A stretch of DNA of 34,236 nucleotides, taken from assembly GCA_016188985.1 (NCBI GenBank), contig JACPGM010000095.1, positions 1 through 34,236 on the forward strand, read 5' to 3'. The position numbers and the translations under genes were made by a program. This DNA is from Lentisphaerota bacterium (GTDB lineage: Bacteria > Verrucomicrobiota > Kiritimatiellia > JAAZAB01). The notes below the pieces were generated by a model that saw only the letters and a list, made by a program, of their open reading frames with translations, ran no database searches and was not told where the DNA came from. Positions 8,718-17,655 of the stretch are shown here, in pieces; the first letter of the stretch is position 1, and each line of letters opens with the position of its first letter.

Positions 8718-8770
8718 GCGGCCGGCAGGGACACCGGCCGCCACCTTAATCAAATACCGCTTTAAGGTGG
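8718..8770. repeat. two adjacent inverted repeats
   Basis: GCGGCCGG (8718-8725) pairs with CCGGCCGC (8734-8741), and CCACCTTAA (8741-8749) pairs with TTAAGGTGG (8762-8770). Together with the neighbouring elements they fill the gap before the next gene. From 8771 to 8853 there is further GC-rich, partly palindromic sequence (CCGCGCAGCGCGG) but no gene signal. Confidence 0.5.
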
Positions 8771-8853
8771 GCGCCGACCGCGCCCGTAGCGCGGCAAGCC
8801 TCCGGGTTTACTCCGCGCAGCGCGGGGCGACGCTGATTCGCATAACTCTATCC

Positions 8854-10194
8854 ATGAAAAGGGCAATAACATTTTTGTTGTTAGCGCTGGCCTTGCTCGG
8901 CCTGTGGGGCGCCTCCAAGGCGCATGAGCGCCTGCGCGATTACCGGGCGCGTCATCAGTTGCTCGCAGCCGCGCCCCTGGAGAATGCGCCGCCGCTCATG
9001 GCCTTTACCACCGTGGCCCTGGGCGGGTTCCGCGGGTTGATCGCCGACTTGTTGTGGCTGCGTATTATCCGGCGCCAGCATGAGGGCCGCATATTTGAAA
9101 TTGTCCAACTGGCCGACTGGGTTACCAAGCTCGAGCCGCACTTCACCACGGTCTGGGCCTTTCAGGCCTGGAATATGGCTTACAACATCAGCGTGCTTTT
9201 TCCCGATCCTGAAACCCGCTGGCGCTGGGTGCTGAACGGTATCCGGCTGCTACGGGACGAAGCGTTGCGGTATAACCCGCGTGAGGCGCTCCTCTACAAG
9301 GAGCTGGGCTGGCTTTATCAGCACAAGGTCGGCTACATCATGGATTCGGCCCATCCCTATTATAAACGGCGCCTGGCGGAAATCATGCACGCGGCGCTGG
9401 GCGGTGCCCGGCCTGGCAGGCAACTTTCCGCGGAAGCTGACCGATGCTTGCGCGAGGAATTCAAACTCGATCCGGCGCGCCTGCGGCAATGCGATGCGGA
9501 ATATGGCTCCTTGGACTGGCGCCTGCCGGAAACCCACGCGCTCTACTGGGCCTGGCTGGGCCGCTCCGTCGCCGCGCCGCAAACGTTCGGGCGGCGCGCT
9601 TGCGACCAGATGATTTTCCAGTGTCTTTCGACGGCGTTCCGCCAGGGCCGGCTGGATTTTGAGCCCTCGACGGATACCTACGTGACCACGCCCAATCTGG
9701 AGTTATTACCGCAGACCATAAAGAGTTATGAGGAAGCCATTCTCCGCCATGCTGAGCCGCTCTTCAGCGCGGTCTACGCCAATTTTCTGGGCGAAGCGGT
9801 GGTTATTCTTCACTGCTACGGCCGGGAGAGCCAAGCCCGCGCGCTTTACCAGCAGGCGCTCCGCCGCTTCGGCGGCGAAGGCCCGGCCATGCGCTACGAG
9901 GATTTTATTGAGAAAAGCTTTGCCTGGATGCAGCGCAACGCCGGGGACTTGCCGCAACCGGATGCCGTAGCGGTAGTGGAAGGATTTCTGTTCCAGGCCC
10001 TCCGGCAGAAGGCTTCCGGCAATCCGCAAGCGGCCGAGGAGTTCGAGGAGCAAGCCCGGTCCTTCTGGGACAACTACATGAACGCGCGGGAAAACGACGA
10101 TCATCGCGCGCGCACCGGCCTGCCGGCGCTGGAGATGCTGCGGCATCAGGCCGAGCGCCGCGCGGCGACGGAAACAAACTTGCCCGGCCGCTAA
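8854..10194 (+). CDS. membrane-anchored helical-repeat protein, function unknown
   Basis: 446 residues. One N-terminal hydrophobic segment (MKRAITFLLLALALLGLWGA) serves as an anchor or signal. The rest is alpha-helical with TPR-like character: WVTKLEPHFTTVWAFQAWNMAYN, EALRYNPREALLYKELGWLYQHK and REALYQQALRRFG-like segments carry small/large alternation as in tetratricopeptides. Conserved-looking Trp/Tyr residues are abundant. The start was set at ATG 8854 because upstream codons translate repeat DNA. Its position after the ATPase and permease suggests an accessory or assembly role with that exporter, which is inference. Confidence 0.7.
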   Translation: MKRAITFLLLALALLGLWGASKAHERLRDYRARHQLLAAAPLENAPPLMAFTTVALGGFRGLIADLLWLRIIRRQHEGRIFEIVQLADWVTKLEPHFTTVWAFQAWNMAYNISVLFPDPETRWRWVLNGIRLLRDEALRYNPREALLYKELGWLYQHKVGYIMDSAHPYYKRRLAEIMHAALGGARPGRQLSAEADRCLREEFKLDPARLRQCDAEYGSLDWRLPETHALYWAWLGRSVAAPQTFGRRACDQMIFQCLSTAFRQGRLDFEPSTDTYVTTPNLELLPQTIKSYEEAILRHAEPLFSAVYANFLGEAVVILHCYGRESQARALYQQALRRFGGEGPAMRYEDFIEKSFAWMQRNAGDLPQPDAVAVVEGFLFQALRQKASGNPQAAEEFEEQARSFWDNYMNARENDDHRARTGLPALEMLRHQAERRAATETNLPGR

Positions 10195-10248
10195 ATTTTC
10201 TCTTAAGACTTTAATTAGGCGGCAGGACAGCAACGTTTCAGATGATTA

Positions 10249-10314
10249 GCCACAAAAATGCACAAGCAGAGCACAAAAAAATATTATTTTGTGAATTTTG
10301 TGCCTCTTTGTGGC
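10249..10314. terminator. imperfect inverted repeat between converging genes
   Basis: Lies between the + gene ending at 10194 and the - gene ending at 10365. Outer arms GCCACAAAAATGCACAA (10249-10265) and TTGTGCCTCTTTGTGGC (10298-10314) pair at 14 of 17 positions. An inner CACAAAA / TTTTGTG pair and A/T runs lie between them. The same GCCACAAAG...AGGCACAA word recurs at 23127-23144 and 23183-23222, so this is also a dispersed repeat. A bidirectional terminator role is inferred. Confidence 0.45.
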
Positions 10315-10364
10315 GATTTTGTCCACCGAAGGCGGATCCGGCTCTGGAGGAAAATTTCTAAGCC

Positions 10365-11105
10365 TCAGGGAGGCGGCCCTGACGAATAGCGGCTGAGCTC
10401 GTAGCCGGTGTCCTGGAAAACGATATGGACCTGGCTGGGTGCACCTTTAACGGCAAAGGCCGCAAGGGGATTCTCGCCCGAGGGCGCACTGATCAGGCAA
10501 AACGGGTGAGCGAGCGCTTCCTGCAGAACCGGAGTAAGATCTTTTAGATTCTCCACCTGGCGCAAGAGGCGCATAGCCCGATACTCGTCGCGCCGCTGGG
10601 CGCTCATCAGGTCCGCCCGCACGAAAACGCCCGTGGCCGCCGCCGGCCGGGCTTGCGCCGCTAACGCGCGCGCTTCTTCAAGCAGCTTGCGCAACTCGGT
10701 TGGAACCAGGGTGGTTGTTCCCTCCCAGATATATTCCACGCCGGGCGCCTGGCGGAGGACAAGGCGCGTATGACCGGGTCCGGCTTGCGAGGGCGGTTGA
10801 TTCTCGTCGGCCGGGACTGGCCCAGTCGGCAACGATTTAAAAGAAAGCGCGGACAAAGTCTTGAAACAATTGGCAACGTCCAGCGCGGATTCGGCGAACG
10901 CTTTAATCGTATGGTCCTCGCTGACATAGCGTTGGACTTTCCCGCGGTCATTGAGATAAATGGCCTTGTTTTGAGCCGTGCGGTCGGCGCTGGTAAAGGC
11001 CGGGCGGTCTTCGATAAAGATCAATGCGCCCTGAGGAGGAGCGCTTGTGCCCCCGCTCGCCAAGCTGATTAGGACCGGCAGGATGAGAACCAGATTAAAC
11101 AGCAT
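10365..11105 (-). CDS. small secreted protein, function unknown
   Basis: 246 residues with a clear N-terminal signal peptide (MLFNLVLILPVLISLASGG). The remainder is hydrophilic, with a segment DRGKVQRYVSEDHTIKAFAESALD and a C-terminal Pro-rich end. No domain was recognised. The ATG at 11105 has AAGGA at good spacing; upstream in-frame codons would translate a palindromic repeat copy. It is convergent with the 446-residue gene and lies downstream of the CLCA-like gene on the same strand, from which a strong terminator separates it. Confidence 0.7.
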   Translation of the reverse strand: MLFNLVLILPVLISLASGGTSAPPQGALIFIEDRPAFTSADRTAQNKAIYLNDRGKVQRYVSEDHTIKAFAESALDVANCFKTLSALSFKSLPTGPVPADENQPPSQAGPGHTRLVLRQAPGVEYIWEGTTTLVPTELRKLLEEARALAAQARPAAATGVFVRADLMSAQRRDEYRAMRLLRQVENLKDLTPVLQEALAHPFCLISAPSGENPLAAFAVKGAPSQVHIVFQDTGYELSRYSSGPPP

Positions 11106-11125
11106 GGTGAATTCCTTTCGAGCAG

Positions 11126-11331
11126 CCACGGCGTCACCGCCGCGGCTAGACAAGACACCCTACCTGCCGCCATCCGGTAGCCGCGCACATGAGGGCGTGG
11201 ATTCTTCAGGCGGCCCGCCTGCAACGCTGTAGCACTGCCTGCCCGCCCGCCTGCAGCGCCTGTGGCGCAGCCACTGCGGGCAGGCCACGGCGTCACCCCT
11301 GGCCGACGCTCGGGCAGGCGCCGCAGCTACT
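11126..11331. repeat. mosaic of palindromic repeat fragments
   Basis: The 5' flank of the secreted-protein gene is built from repeat pieces. 11126-11149 is the complement of the left half of the 61-bp element (23 of 24 vs 1331-1354). 11178-11216 is the complement of its right half. About 11213-11234 and 11272-11286 belong to the family at 4386-4453, and CCACGGCGTCACC recurs at 11286-11298. On the - strand the right half precedes the left half, so these are separate insertions rather than one element. Any promoter of the downstream gene must lie within this DNA. Confidence 0.7.
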
Positions 11332-11363
11332 TCTTTCAGCCGACCGTTCTCCGACCATCTAAA

Positions 11364-11403
11364 CAATGAAACCGGAGCCGCTAAGGGCGCTCCGGTTTCA
11401 TTG
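11364..11403 (-). terminator. strong terminator of the CLCA-like gene
   Basis: Perfect 15-bp arms CAATGAAACCGGAGC (11364-11378) and complement (11389-11403) with a 10-nt loop, 25 bp beyond the stop at 11428. On the - strand the stem runs into TTTCATTGTTTAG, giving a modest U-tract. Confidence 0.8.
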
Positions 11404-11427
11404 CCCGCTTTGTGTTGCCGGCCGTTA

Positions 11428-14412
11428 CTACGGCGTAACCGTCAGCGTGGCCACGTCATACACAATGGTATCGAGACTCAGCGAGCCATCCACGGTCCAA
11501 TCCAACGCGAAGTAGAAGTGATATACTCCCGAAGGCAAAGCGTTATACAGAAACACCGTGTAGGGCGAAGAAATATCGAAGATCCCGCCCTGATAAACCG
11601 GATCAATATCGCTGACGCCGTAGGCTTGTGTCCAGACCCCGGCGCTGTTCAAGTAATAGAGCAACCCAAAGCTGTCGGCATAGGCCACGATAAACCAGTC
11701 GCAGGGATAGCCCGTGTAGGAACCCACTTCCAGCATAACCGCCACTTCCGCGGTGTTGCCGGGCAGGAGCGACAAGGTTTCTTTATTATTGACCCCGATG
11801 GCCGGGCCAAAGATCGGCCAGCCCCGGGCGGAAGAACTGAAGCCGCTGGTGCCGGCAACGTTCTTGGCCTTGACCCAGTAATAGTAGCGGGTTTCGACAT
11901 CCACACTGGAATCCATATAGTTGGTAAAGGCCCGGTCAATTTCGCCGATCTTCGTGGCGCTGCTGCTGGAGTCCTGGGTACTGCGCCAGATTTCATAGAG
12001 CGAAGCAGCGTCGTAGTACGCGTACGTGTCCGCTTCCCAGTTGACGTCCACATAACCAAGGTAATCGCCATCGCTGGCGGTTACGCTGGTGGGCGCCGAT
12101 GGCACGGTAGCATAGCTCGCGCCGCTCATGGTAACTTGCATTGAGGCCGAACGGCTGAAGGTTTCGCCCACCGCGCTATCCGATGCAATCGGAACCTCGC
12201 CGTTCGAATCCACGGCCGGCAGGGTATCGCTCCAGGTGTACATGGCCGTGCCCGCGCTGTTATCGGCCTCAACCACAATGGAATGCAAGCCGTTGCTGGC
12301 CAGATACAGTCCGGAATAGGTGCCGTCATTGTTGGTGTTGGAAAGCGCCAGATAGGTTGTGTTGCTGTACGGATCTGTAATGACCGCCCGGACCACGGCG
12401 CCTCTGATCGAGGGTCCGCGCGTCAGGCGCGCGATAATGTTGATCGGATCCGGGTAGTAGACCGTATCCCCGTTCACTGACGATGCCGTCAGATAATACG
12501 TGAACCCGGTTACGCCGGCGCTGACGGAATAGCGCAAGGTGGCTCCAGTCGTGACGCTGCCGGCAATGGCCCACTGGCCGGTGGCAGGCGAAGCAACCTC
12601 AAAGGTCAAGAGCCGCTCGTTGCCGCTGGCATTGGTGGAGTTGGCCTGATACTGCGTTCCATTCGGGGCGTTCACGGTCAGCGTGGCCGTGTTATTGGTG
12701 GTGTAGGTCACCGAGACATCCAAGCTGTCAATGGTTGAATCCACCTGGAAGGGAATGCTGACGGCAGCATCTACGTTATTGACCCCTTGCAGCGAACTGG
12801 CCGAGGCCAGGTAGAAGCCGTCAATCAGCATCTGGTTGGCGGCAATGGCGGCCATGGCGTCGTTGAAAGCCCCGGCAATCGCGCCCAGTGAGGCCGGCGA
12901 GTAGTAGAAATTACCGCCGGTCAGGTTGGCCATGGCCATCAACGTGGCAGTGTCAGGACTGGACCCGTAGGCAAAGGTCATAATTGGAATCTGGGCATTA
13001 GCATAATTTGCCGCAGCGGTCATTGGGGAAACGCTGCTGGAGTTGTCTTGCCCATCGCTCAGCAGGAACGCAACCCGCGTGAAGTTGGTGTGACCAAAGG
13101 CAAGTATCTGAACTAAACCTTCCTGGGCCGCGTCACCAATAGCCGTGGCGCCACTATCGGTTATGGCAGCGATGGCGTTCTTAATGGTCGTCCGTTGGAC
13201 GGCGCTGGTGACAATTATGATCGGGGAAACCGTGGTGACCGTATCATCAAATTTAATCACACCCACAGCCGAATTGTCGGGCACCTGGTCCACCAGAAGC
13301 TGGGCGGCAGCCTTGGCGTTGGCCAGTGGTGTGCCATACATGCTGCCCGAATGGTCCAAGATGATTTCCACGACGACGTTGGAGCCCATCCAGATGATGT
13401 TAAGGCTGTCGCGCGAAGGCAGATCGGCCACGGCCGTGCCGTTGTTTAAGGTGATCGCAGGCGGATTGGTGCCGGTGGGCGCGCTGGTCGCCAATTCCGG
13501 ATAATACATTCGCGCGCCGCGGTTGGTGCGCAGCCACTGGCGCCGCGCGGTATCCAGCGGGTCGTTGGATGGCGAGCGGCTCAACACCGGCCAGGCGCCA
13601 TCGTTGTAATGCTGATATTGAGCCGTCGTGTTACGACATTCATATTGGGCATAGTTTACAGAATTTGTATTATATTCGATGGAATGGTTAAGCCAACTAT
13701 ACACGCGGCCGGCGGCGGCCCATTGATTGTTCATGATGCTAGGCTGGGTCTTCTCATTAGCCGGCAGAGTTACCCAGCCGCCGTTCCACTTGCAGTATTC
13801 ATCCAGCACGCCATAGAGGTAATGCTGGCATTCGTGGGCGAGGGTATAACCGCCTTGCTCCTGGGTGGCGGCATTGTTGGTAAAGTTGACCCCGCTGAAC
13901 TGGTCAAACATATTGATGTTGGCGGCAATGCCCTGCTGGTTCATGTACCAGGCTGAAGGACCGCCGGCCTGCTGCCAGATCACGTCCGCATCCTGGCGCG
14001 AAGCGTTCCGGTAAACGCGCACATTGCGCAGCGAATGTTGGCCCTCAGTGGCTTCGTAGATCGCATCCGCGCAGTATTGAATAATGCCTTCATAGGCGTC
14101 CTGCTCGACGCTGCCGGCGTCAGCGCCCTGCGTATTGCCGTTGTCATCGCCTCGCGGATTGTTGTAAAGCGAAATTACCATATCAACGAGAGCGTTGCTC
14201 ACCGTGGCCGACTCGATGCCGATAAGGCGGCCATCGGGCAACAGCATGGTCGTCGTCCCGGCCGAAAGCGGCTGGGTGCGGCCATTGACCGTCCGGGCCG
14301 TGTACCAGCGATTGGCTGCTTGCGCCTCGCCGAGCGCCCAGACCAGAAATAAAGCCGCCGCGCCCGTCATCGCCGCCTTCGTCAACACCCAAGTTTTCCC
14401 ATGCTTGCTCAT
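11428..14412 (-). CDS. secreted CLCA-like protein: HExxH domain, VWA domain, FnIII
   Basis: 994 residues. A signal peptide occupies about 1-33 (cleavage near GEAQA|AN). Residues about 34-310 include LAHECQHYLYGVLDEY, with HECQH at 193-197 and GVLDEY at 201-206. This HExxHxxxGxxDEY pattern is the zinc-protease-like motif of calcium-activated chloride channel regulators (CLCA). A VWA domain follows with MIDAS residues DHSGS (353-357), Thr423 and Asp453 in SDGQD. The region of about 530-740 is beta-rich with many Asn/Thr, and a fibronectin III-like unit (VPSAPTSVTASDGDYLGYVDVNW...) lies near 770-860. An extracellular or surface, metal-dependent, possibly self-cleaving adhesive protein is inferred. 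GGGGAG precedes the ATG. Confidence 0.85.
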   Translation of the reverse strand: MSKHGKTWVLTKAAMTGAAALFLVWALGEAQAANRWYTARTVNGRTQPLSAGTTTMLLPDGRLIGIESATVSNALVDMVISLYNNPRGDDNGNTQGADAGSVEQDAYEGIIQYCADAIYEATEGQHSLRNVRVYRNASRQDADVIWQQAGGPSAWYMNQQGIAANINMFDQFSGVNFTNNAATQEQGGYTLAHECQHYLYGVLDEYCKWNGGWVTLPANEKTQPSIMNNQWAAAGRVYSWLNHSIEYNTNSVNYAQYECRNTTAQYQHYNDGAWPVLSRSPSNDPLDTARRQWLRTNRGARMYYPELATSAPTGTNPPAITLNNGTAVADLPSRDSLNIIWMGSNVVVEIILDHSGSMYGTPLANAKAAAQLLVDQVPDNSAVGVIKFDDTVTTVSPIIIVTSAVQRTTIKNAIAAITDSGATAIGDAAQEGLVQILAFGHTNFTRVAFLLSDGQDNSSSVSPMTAAANYANAQIPIMTFAYGSSPDTATLMAMANLTGGNFYYSPASLGAIAGAFNDAMAAIAANQMLIDGFYLASASSLQGVNNVDAAVSIPFQVDSTIDSLDVSVTYTTNNTATLTVNAPNGTQYQANSTNASGNERLLTFEVASPATGQWAIAGSVTTGATLRYSVSAGVTGFTYYLTASSVNGDTVYYPDPINIIARLTRGPSIRGAVVRAVITDPYSNTTYLALSNTNNDGTYSGLYLASNGLHSIVVEADNSAGTAMYTWSDTLPAVDSNGEVPIASDSAVGETFSRSASMQVTMSGASYATVPSAPTSVTASDGDYLGYVDVNWEADTYAYYDAASLYEIWRSTQDSSSSATKIGEIDRAFTNYMDSSVDVETRYYYWVKAKNVAGTSGFSSSARGWPIFGPAIGVNNKETLSLLPGNTAEVAVMLEVGSYTGYPCDWFIVAYADSFGLLYYLNSAGVWTQAYGVSDIDPVYQGGIFDISSPYTVFLYNALPSGVYHFYFALDWTVDGSLSLDTIVYDVATLTVTP

Positions 14413-14479
14413 AACATTCTCCCCATAAATTAAAGGGTTTTCTGCCTACTTCCTCCATCCAGTTCTAAACGCGCCGGAT

Positions 14480-14509
14480 AATCTACCTTTATTGTCCAAT
14501 ATGTGTCAA
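14480..14509 (-). promoter_or_regulatory. candidate sigma-70 promoter of the CLCA-like gene
   Basis: On the - strand a perfect TTGACA (14509-14504) is followed after 18 nt by TAGATT (14485-14480, 4 of 6 to TATAAT). This would give a leader of about 60 nt before the ATG at 14412, which has a GGGGAG ribosome site. Confidence 0.55.
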
Positions 14510-14571
14510 CACATTTTTTTAGCATTTTTCTGGAACGGGCCGGACCGGCATTGCCGCCAGGGAAAAACTCC

Positions 14572-15558
14572 TTAGCGCCGCTGGCCAAGCTTACGTTCCG
14601 CCTGCGCTTCCTGCATGAGGTCATTCAACATCCGCAGCACGACACGTCCCGTAATACCGAGGCTTTCCGCGCTCAGTTTGTCGAGCGTGTCCTGGGCCGT
14701 GTGCCAGTAATCGTTCTTCCCCGGCAAGGAGCCGAACTCAAAATCAATCAGGTCCACGGCCGGCAGGCCCGCTTCCAGAAACGGCACATGATCGTCCAGC
14801 AAGGCGCCGGCCATGAGCGCAAACTTGTCGCGGACTTTTTCTTCTTCGGCCGCGCGGAAAGCCCGGGCCGCCAGATCGGGCGTGCAGTTACGCGGAATGG
14901 TAATGCTCAAATCCTTGTCGCCCACCATGTCGAGAATAATCACAGCGCGGACTTTTCCCGCCTTCCGGTTAAGGACCAGCGCGCGGGCCGCCTGAGAGCT
15001 GCCGTGCAAACCGTCGTTGGCGGCATAATTGCGCCGGCATTCCTCGCCGTCAAAAAAGGCGATGCCGATATTCAGCCTCAACGGTCCGGCCGCCTGCAGC
15101 ACCCGGGCCAGCTCCAGAAGCAACCCCGAACTGGAGGCCGAATCGTTGGCACCCTGGAAGCCGGGACTTATTCCTGATTTGGTGTCGAAGTGCGAGCCCA
15201 GAAATATCCAGTCCGCTGCCGCGCTCTTGCCGCCGGCGGCCGGAATAGTGCCCATAACGTTCCAGAAGGTTGTTGGTCCCGCAGGAGTATCATCGGTAAA
15301 AGCTTCCAACGAGGCCTGGATACCGATAGTTTGCAGGCGCTTGAGGAGATGACCGGCCGCGGCGCGCGCGCCGGGCGTGCCGGCCTCGCGCGGCGAAAAT
15401 ACCACCAAGGCGCGCGCTTCCGCCAAGGCGTTCTCGGCATTCAGGGCCTGCAGGTCAATGGCGGCAAATGCCGGACTTTTCGGCAATGGCGTTGGCCGGC
15501 AGCCGAAAGCAACAAGCAAAAATCCGGTCAGCACGCTGGAGATAAGGTAACGCGTCAT
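14572..15558 (-). CDS. M28-family lipoprotein resembling glutaminyl-peptide cyclotransferase
   Basis: 328 residues. The N-terminus ends in VAFGC, giving a probable lipidated Cys20. Zinc-site residues of the M28/QC fold are visible: H123 (GSHFDTK), D139 (GANDSASSSG), E172-E173 (FFDGEEC) and H286 (YWHT), with D210 in ILDMVGD. The DDHVPFLEAGLPAVDLIDFE and HGSSQAARAL stretches resemble secretory glutaminyl cyclases more than aminopeptidases. QCs convert N-terminal Gln to pyroglutamate on exported proteins, but an aminopeptidase role cannot be excluded. The single zinc and tryptophan-rich pocket need structural comparison. The gene lies between the polysaccharide exporter and the CLCA-like gene, all on the - strand. 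Confidence 0.8.
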   Translation of the reverse strand: MTRYLISSVLTGFLLVAFGCRPTPLPKSPAFAAIDLQALNAENALAEARALVVFSPREAGTPGARAAAGHLLKRLQTIGIQASLEAFTDDTPAGPTTFWNVMGTIPAAGGKSAAADWIFLGSHFDTKSGISPGFQGANDSASSSGLLLELARVLQAAGPLRLNIGIAFFDGEECRRNYAANDGLHGSSQAARALVLNRKAGKVRAVIILDMVGDKDLSITIPRNCTPDLAARAFRAAEEEKVRDKFALMAGALLDDHVPFLEAGLPAVDLIDFEFGSLPGKNDYWHTAQDTLDKLSAESLGITGRVVLRMLNDLMQEAQAERKLGQRR

Positions 15559-15612
15559 TGATTGTAGCTGCCGTTCAACGGAACGGCGCGCACGGCCGTG
15601 GCGTCAGGAAGC

Positions 15613-16800
15613 CTATTTAAGGATTTGGCGATGTTCCCAGGCGCAGTTCAACTGGAAAACGCCCTTGTCATCGCTAACATCCTTTACCAGGAAAGGATGC
15701 AAATCTTCCTGACGATGATACTGCACGGCATGGTCCCAGGAATGCACGGCCAGCGAGAGAAAGAACTTGCCCTGCTTCAGGGTCAGCGGCTTAATCCGCA
15801 GGCGCACTTGCCCCGCGCCTTCGATCGCCGGAATGAGCACTTTGGCGATCTGGGTGTTGGAGCCAAAGACGTAAAACCCGTTGCCGGTTTTGATATTGAA
15901 ACCGAAGACCGGCTGCTCGATCCGGCGGCGGGCATGGTAAGCGATTTCCACGGTCAGGGCGCCCCCGGTGTAAAAGGTGGCGGTTTCCGCGCCTTGTTCA
16001 TCCAGCAGGCGCACGGAGCGCATCTCGACCTCGCGCGTGCCGTGCTCTTCGACGTTGAGCATACCCAGGCGGACCATGTAGCTCTTGAGATACTCGAAAA
16101 TTACGTCGGAGGGATTGCCCTGACGGATGAGCCGGCCCTCGTGGATCAAGAGCACGCCGTGGCAAAACTCTTCCACCGTTTCCAGGGCGTGCGAGACGAA
16201 TAGAATCGTTTTACCCTTCTTCTGGAACTGGCGGATGCGGTCTAAGCATTTCATCTGGAAGGAAGCGTCGCCGACGGCCAGGACCTCGTCAATCAGCAGG
16301 ATATCGGGATTCGTTTCCACCGCCACGGAAAACGCCAGGCGCACGTACATGCCGCTGGAATAGTGTTTCACCGGCATGTCAATGAATTCGCGCAGCTCGG
16401 CAAAGTCCACGATCTGGTCAAAACGCCGGCGGATATCCTCGCGCGCGATGCCGAGGATGGCGGCGTTGAGATAGATGTTTTCGCGCCCGGAGAGGTCGGG
16501 ATGAAAGCCCGCGCCCAATTCGAGCAGGGCCGCAATCCGGCCGGTTGTTTCGATAGCGCCTTCGGTCGGCACCATCGTCCGCGCAATCAGGCCCAGCAGC
16601 GAGCTCTTGCCCGAGCCGTTGGGGCCGATGATGCCGATGGTCTCGCCGGCCGGGACGCTGAAATTGATGTCGCGCAAAGCCCAGAAACCCTCCGGCGGCT
16701 TGTTGCTCAACCAGCGCCGCAGGGCGCCGCGCAGTGTCGGCGCGCCGACGCCTTGGCGGCGATACCATTTTCCCAGGCCTTTGGCTGCGACCGCGATCAT
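15613..16800 (-). CDS. polysaccharide ABC exporter ATPase (Wzt/TagH type)
   Basis: 395 residues. Residues 1 to about 240 form the ATPase: GPNGSGKSS (59-67), signature YSSGM (147-151), Walker B ILLIDEVLAVGD (167-178) and VSH (202-204). The ATPase has the LELGAGFHPDLSGRENIYLNA stretch typical of Wzt/KpsT/TagH ATPases. Residues about 250-395 form a beta-rich C-terminal domain like that of Wzt, which in characterised O-antigen systems recognises the modified end of the glycan. The ATG overlaps the permease stop by 4 bp (ATGA type). It would energise export of a lipid-linked surface polysaccharide across the inner membrane. Confidence 0.93.
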   Translation of the reverse strand: MIAVAAKGLGKWYRRQGVGAPTLRGALRRWLSNKPPEGFWALRDINFSVPAGETIGIIGPNGSGKSSLLGLIARTMVPTEGAIETTGRIAALLELGAGFHPDLSGRENIYLNAAILGIAREDIRRRFDQIVDFAELREFIDMPVKHYSSGMYVRLAFSVAVETNPDILLIDEVLAVGDASFQMKCLDRIRQFQKKGKTILFVSHALETVEEFCHGVLLIHEGRLIRQGNPSDVIFEYLKSYMVRLGMLNVEEHGTREVEMRSVRLLDEQGAETATFYTGGALTVEIAYHARRRIEQPVFGFNIKTGNGFYVFGSNTQIAKVLIPAIEGAGQVRLRIKPLTLKQGKFFLSLAVHSWDHAVQYHRQEDLHPFLVKDVSDDKGVFQLNCAWEHRQILK

Positions 16801-17606
16801 AAGTTGTCCGCAAAATAACGCTGGGCGCGCTGGAACACGTTGTAGGCCAGGACCGCGAGCGCCAGCGGAATGAGCAGTCCCACCAGGCTGGAGTAAGTCC
16901 AGGGAAAATCCGTGCCCGGCACTTGGGCGGCGCGGTAGCCGGTGATAATGACCGTCATGGGATTCAACAGGTAGAGCTGGCCGATCCAGGGATGGGCGCG
17001 CGCGATGCTTTCCACCAGTGCAAGGGGATACATGACCGGGCTCATGAAAAACCAGGCGCTCAACAGCAGGTTGACAATATGCTGGGCGTCGCGGAAATAG
17101 ACGTTGGCCGCGGCCACCAACAGGGCCAGCGAAAAATTAAAGAGCAGGTGGTATAAACTCATCAGCGGCACGCCGAACGTTGCCGCGCCCAGAAACGCGC
17201 CATGCATCGCCAGCAGAACGGCCAGCAGCGCCCACTGCACCAGAAGCATCAGCAGAAAATTGACGAAAGCCGAGAGGCAGACCGATAGCGGCAGGATGAT
17301 GCGCGGAAAATAGACCTTCTTGACCAGCGCCGTATTGCCGGTCACGCAGTTCAAACCGGCGGTAACGCACTGCACCGTGAACTGCCAGGCGAAGACGCCG
17401 ATAATGATATCCTCATAGCGGATTATCATGCCGCCCCCGGCCAGCAGGCGCAGGAAGAAGATGTAAATGACCGCCATGAAGAGCGGGTTCAGGATGGTCC
17501 ACAAGAACCCCAGGATGGAACCGCGGTAGCGGACCTTGAGGTCCCGCGCCACCAGGTTCCAGATCAGGTCGCCATGCTGGGTAAGGTCTTTAACTAATGG
17601 GATCAT
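16797..17606 (-). CDS. polysaccharide ABC exporter permease (Wzm/TagG type)
   Basis: 269-residue ABC-2 permease with about six membrane segments and the family-typical N-terminus LIWNLVARDLKVRYRGSILGFLWTILNP. KKVYFPRIILPLS, FRDAQHIVNLLLSAWFFMSPVMYP and LYLLNPMTVIITGYR are also hallmark segments of Wzm/TagG proteins. It is encoded immediately before its ATPase (4-bp overlap), so the two subunits are co-translated. It forms the inner-membrane channel for the glycan. Confidence 0.94.
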   Translation of the reverse strand: MIPLVKDLTQHGDLIWNLVARDLKVRYRGSILGFLWTILNPLFMAVIYIFFLRLLAGGGMIIRYEDIIIGVFAWQFTVQCVTAGLNCVTGNTALVKKVYFPRIILPLSVCLSAFVNFLLMLLVQWALLAVLLAMHGAFLGAATFGVPLMSLYHLLFNFSLALLVAAANVYFRDAQHIVNLLLSAWFFMSPVMYPLALVESIARAHPWIGQLYLLNPMTVIITGYRAAQVPGTDFPWTYSSLVGLLIPLALAVLAYNVFQRAQRYFADNL

Positions 17607-17655
17607 AGGTTTGCCACTTTAACCAATTGCCAGCCAGCGGTAAAGACTCGTTCGC

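Noticed and set aside
8767-8853. N-terminal extension of the 446-residue protein from an upstream start
   Set aside because: It would translate palindromic repeat DNA and bury the hydrophobic anchor behind an Arg/Ala-rich stretch.
11401-12144. Long + strand open frame opposite the CLCA-like gene
   Set aside because: Antisense shadow of a confidently identified gene in GC-rich DNA; no start signal or domain.
14501-14520. ATGTGT-CA-ACACAT followed by T7, looking like a + strand terminator
   Set aside because: No + strand gene ends here; on the - strand it contains TTGACA and reads as a promoter.
14503-15177. + strand open frame opposite the M28 lipoprotein gene
   Set aside because: Shadow frame; the opposite strand carries all metal-site motifs.
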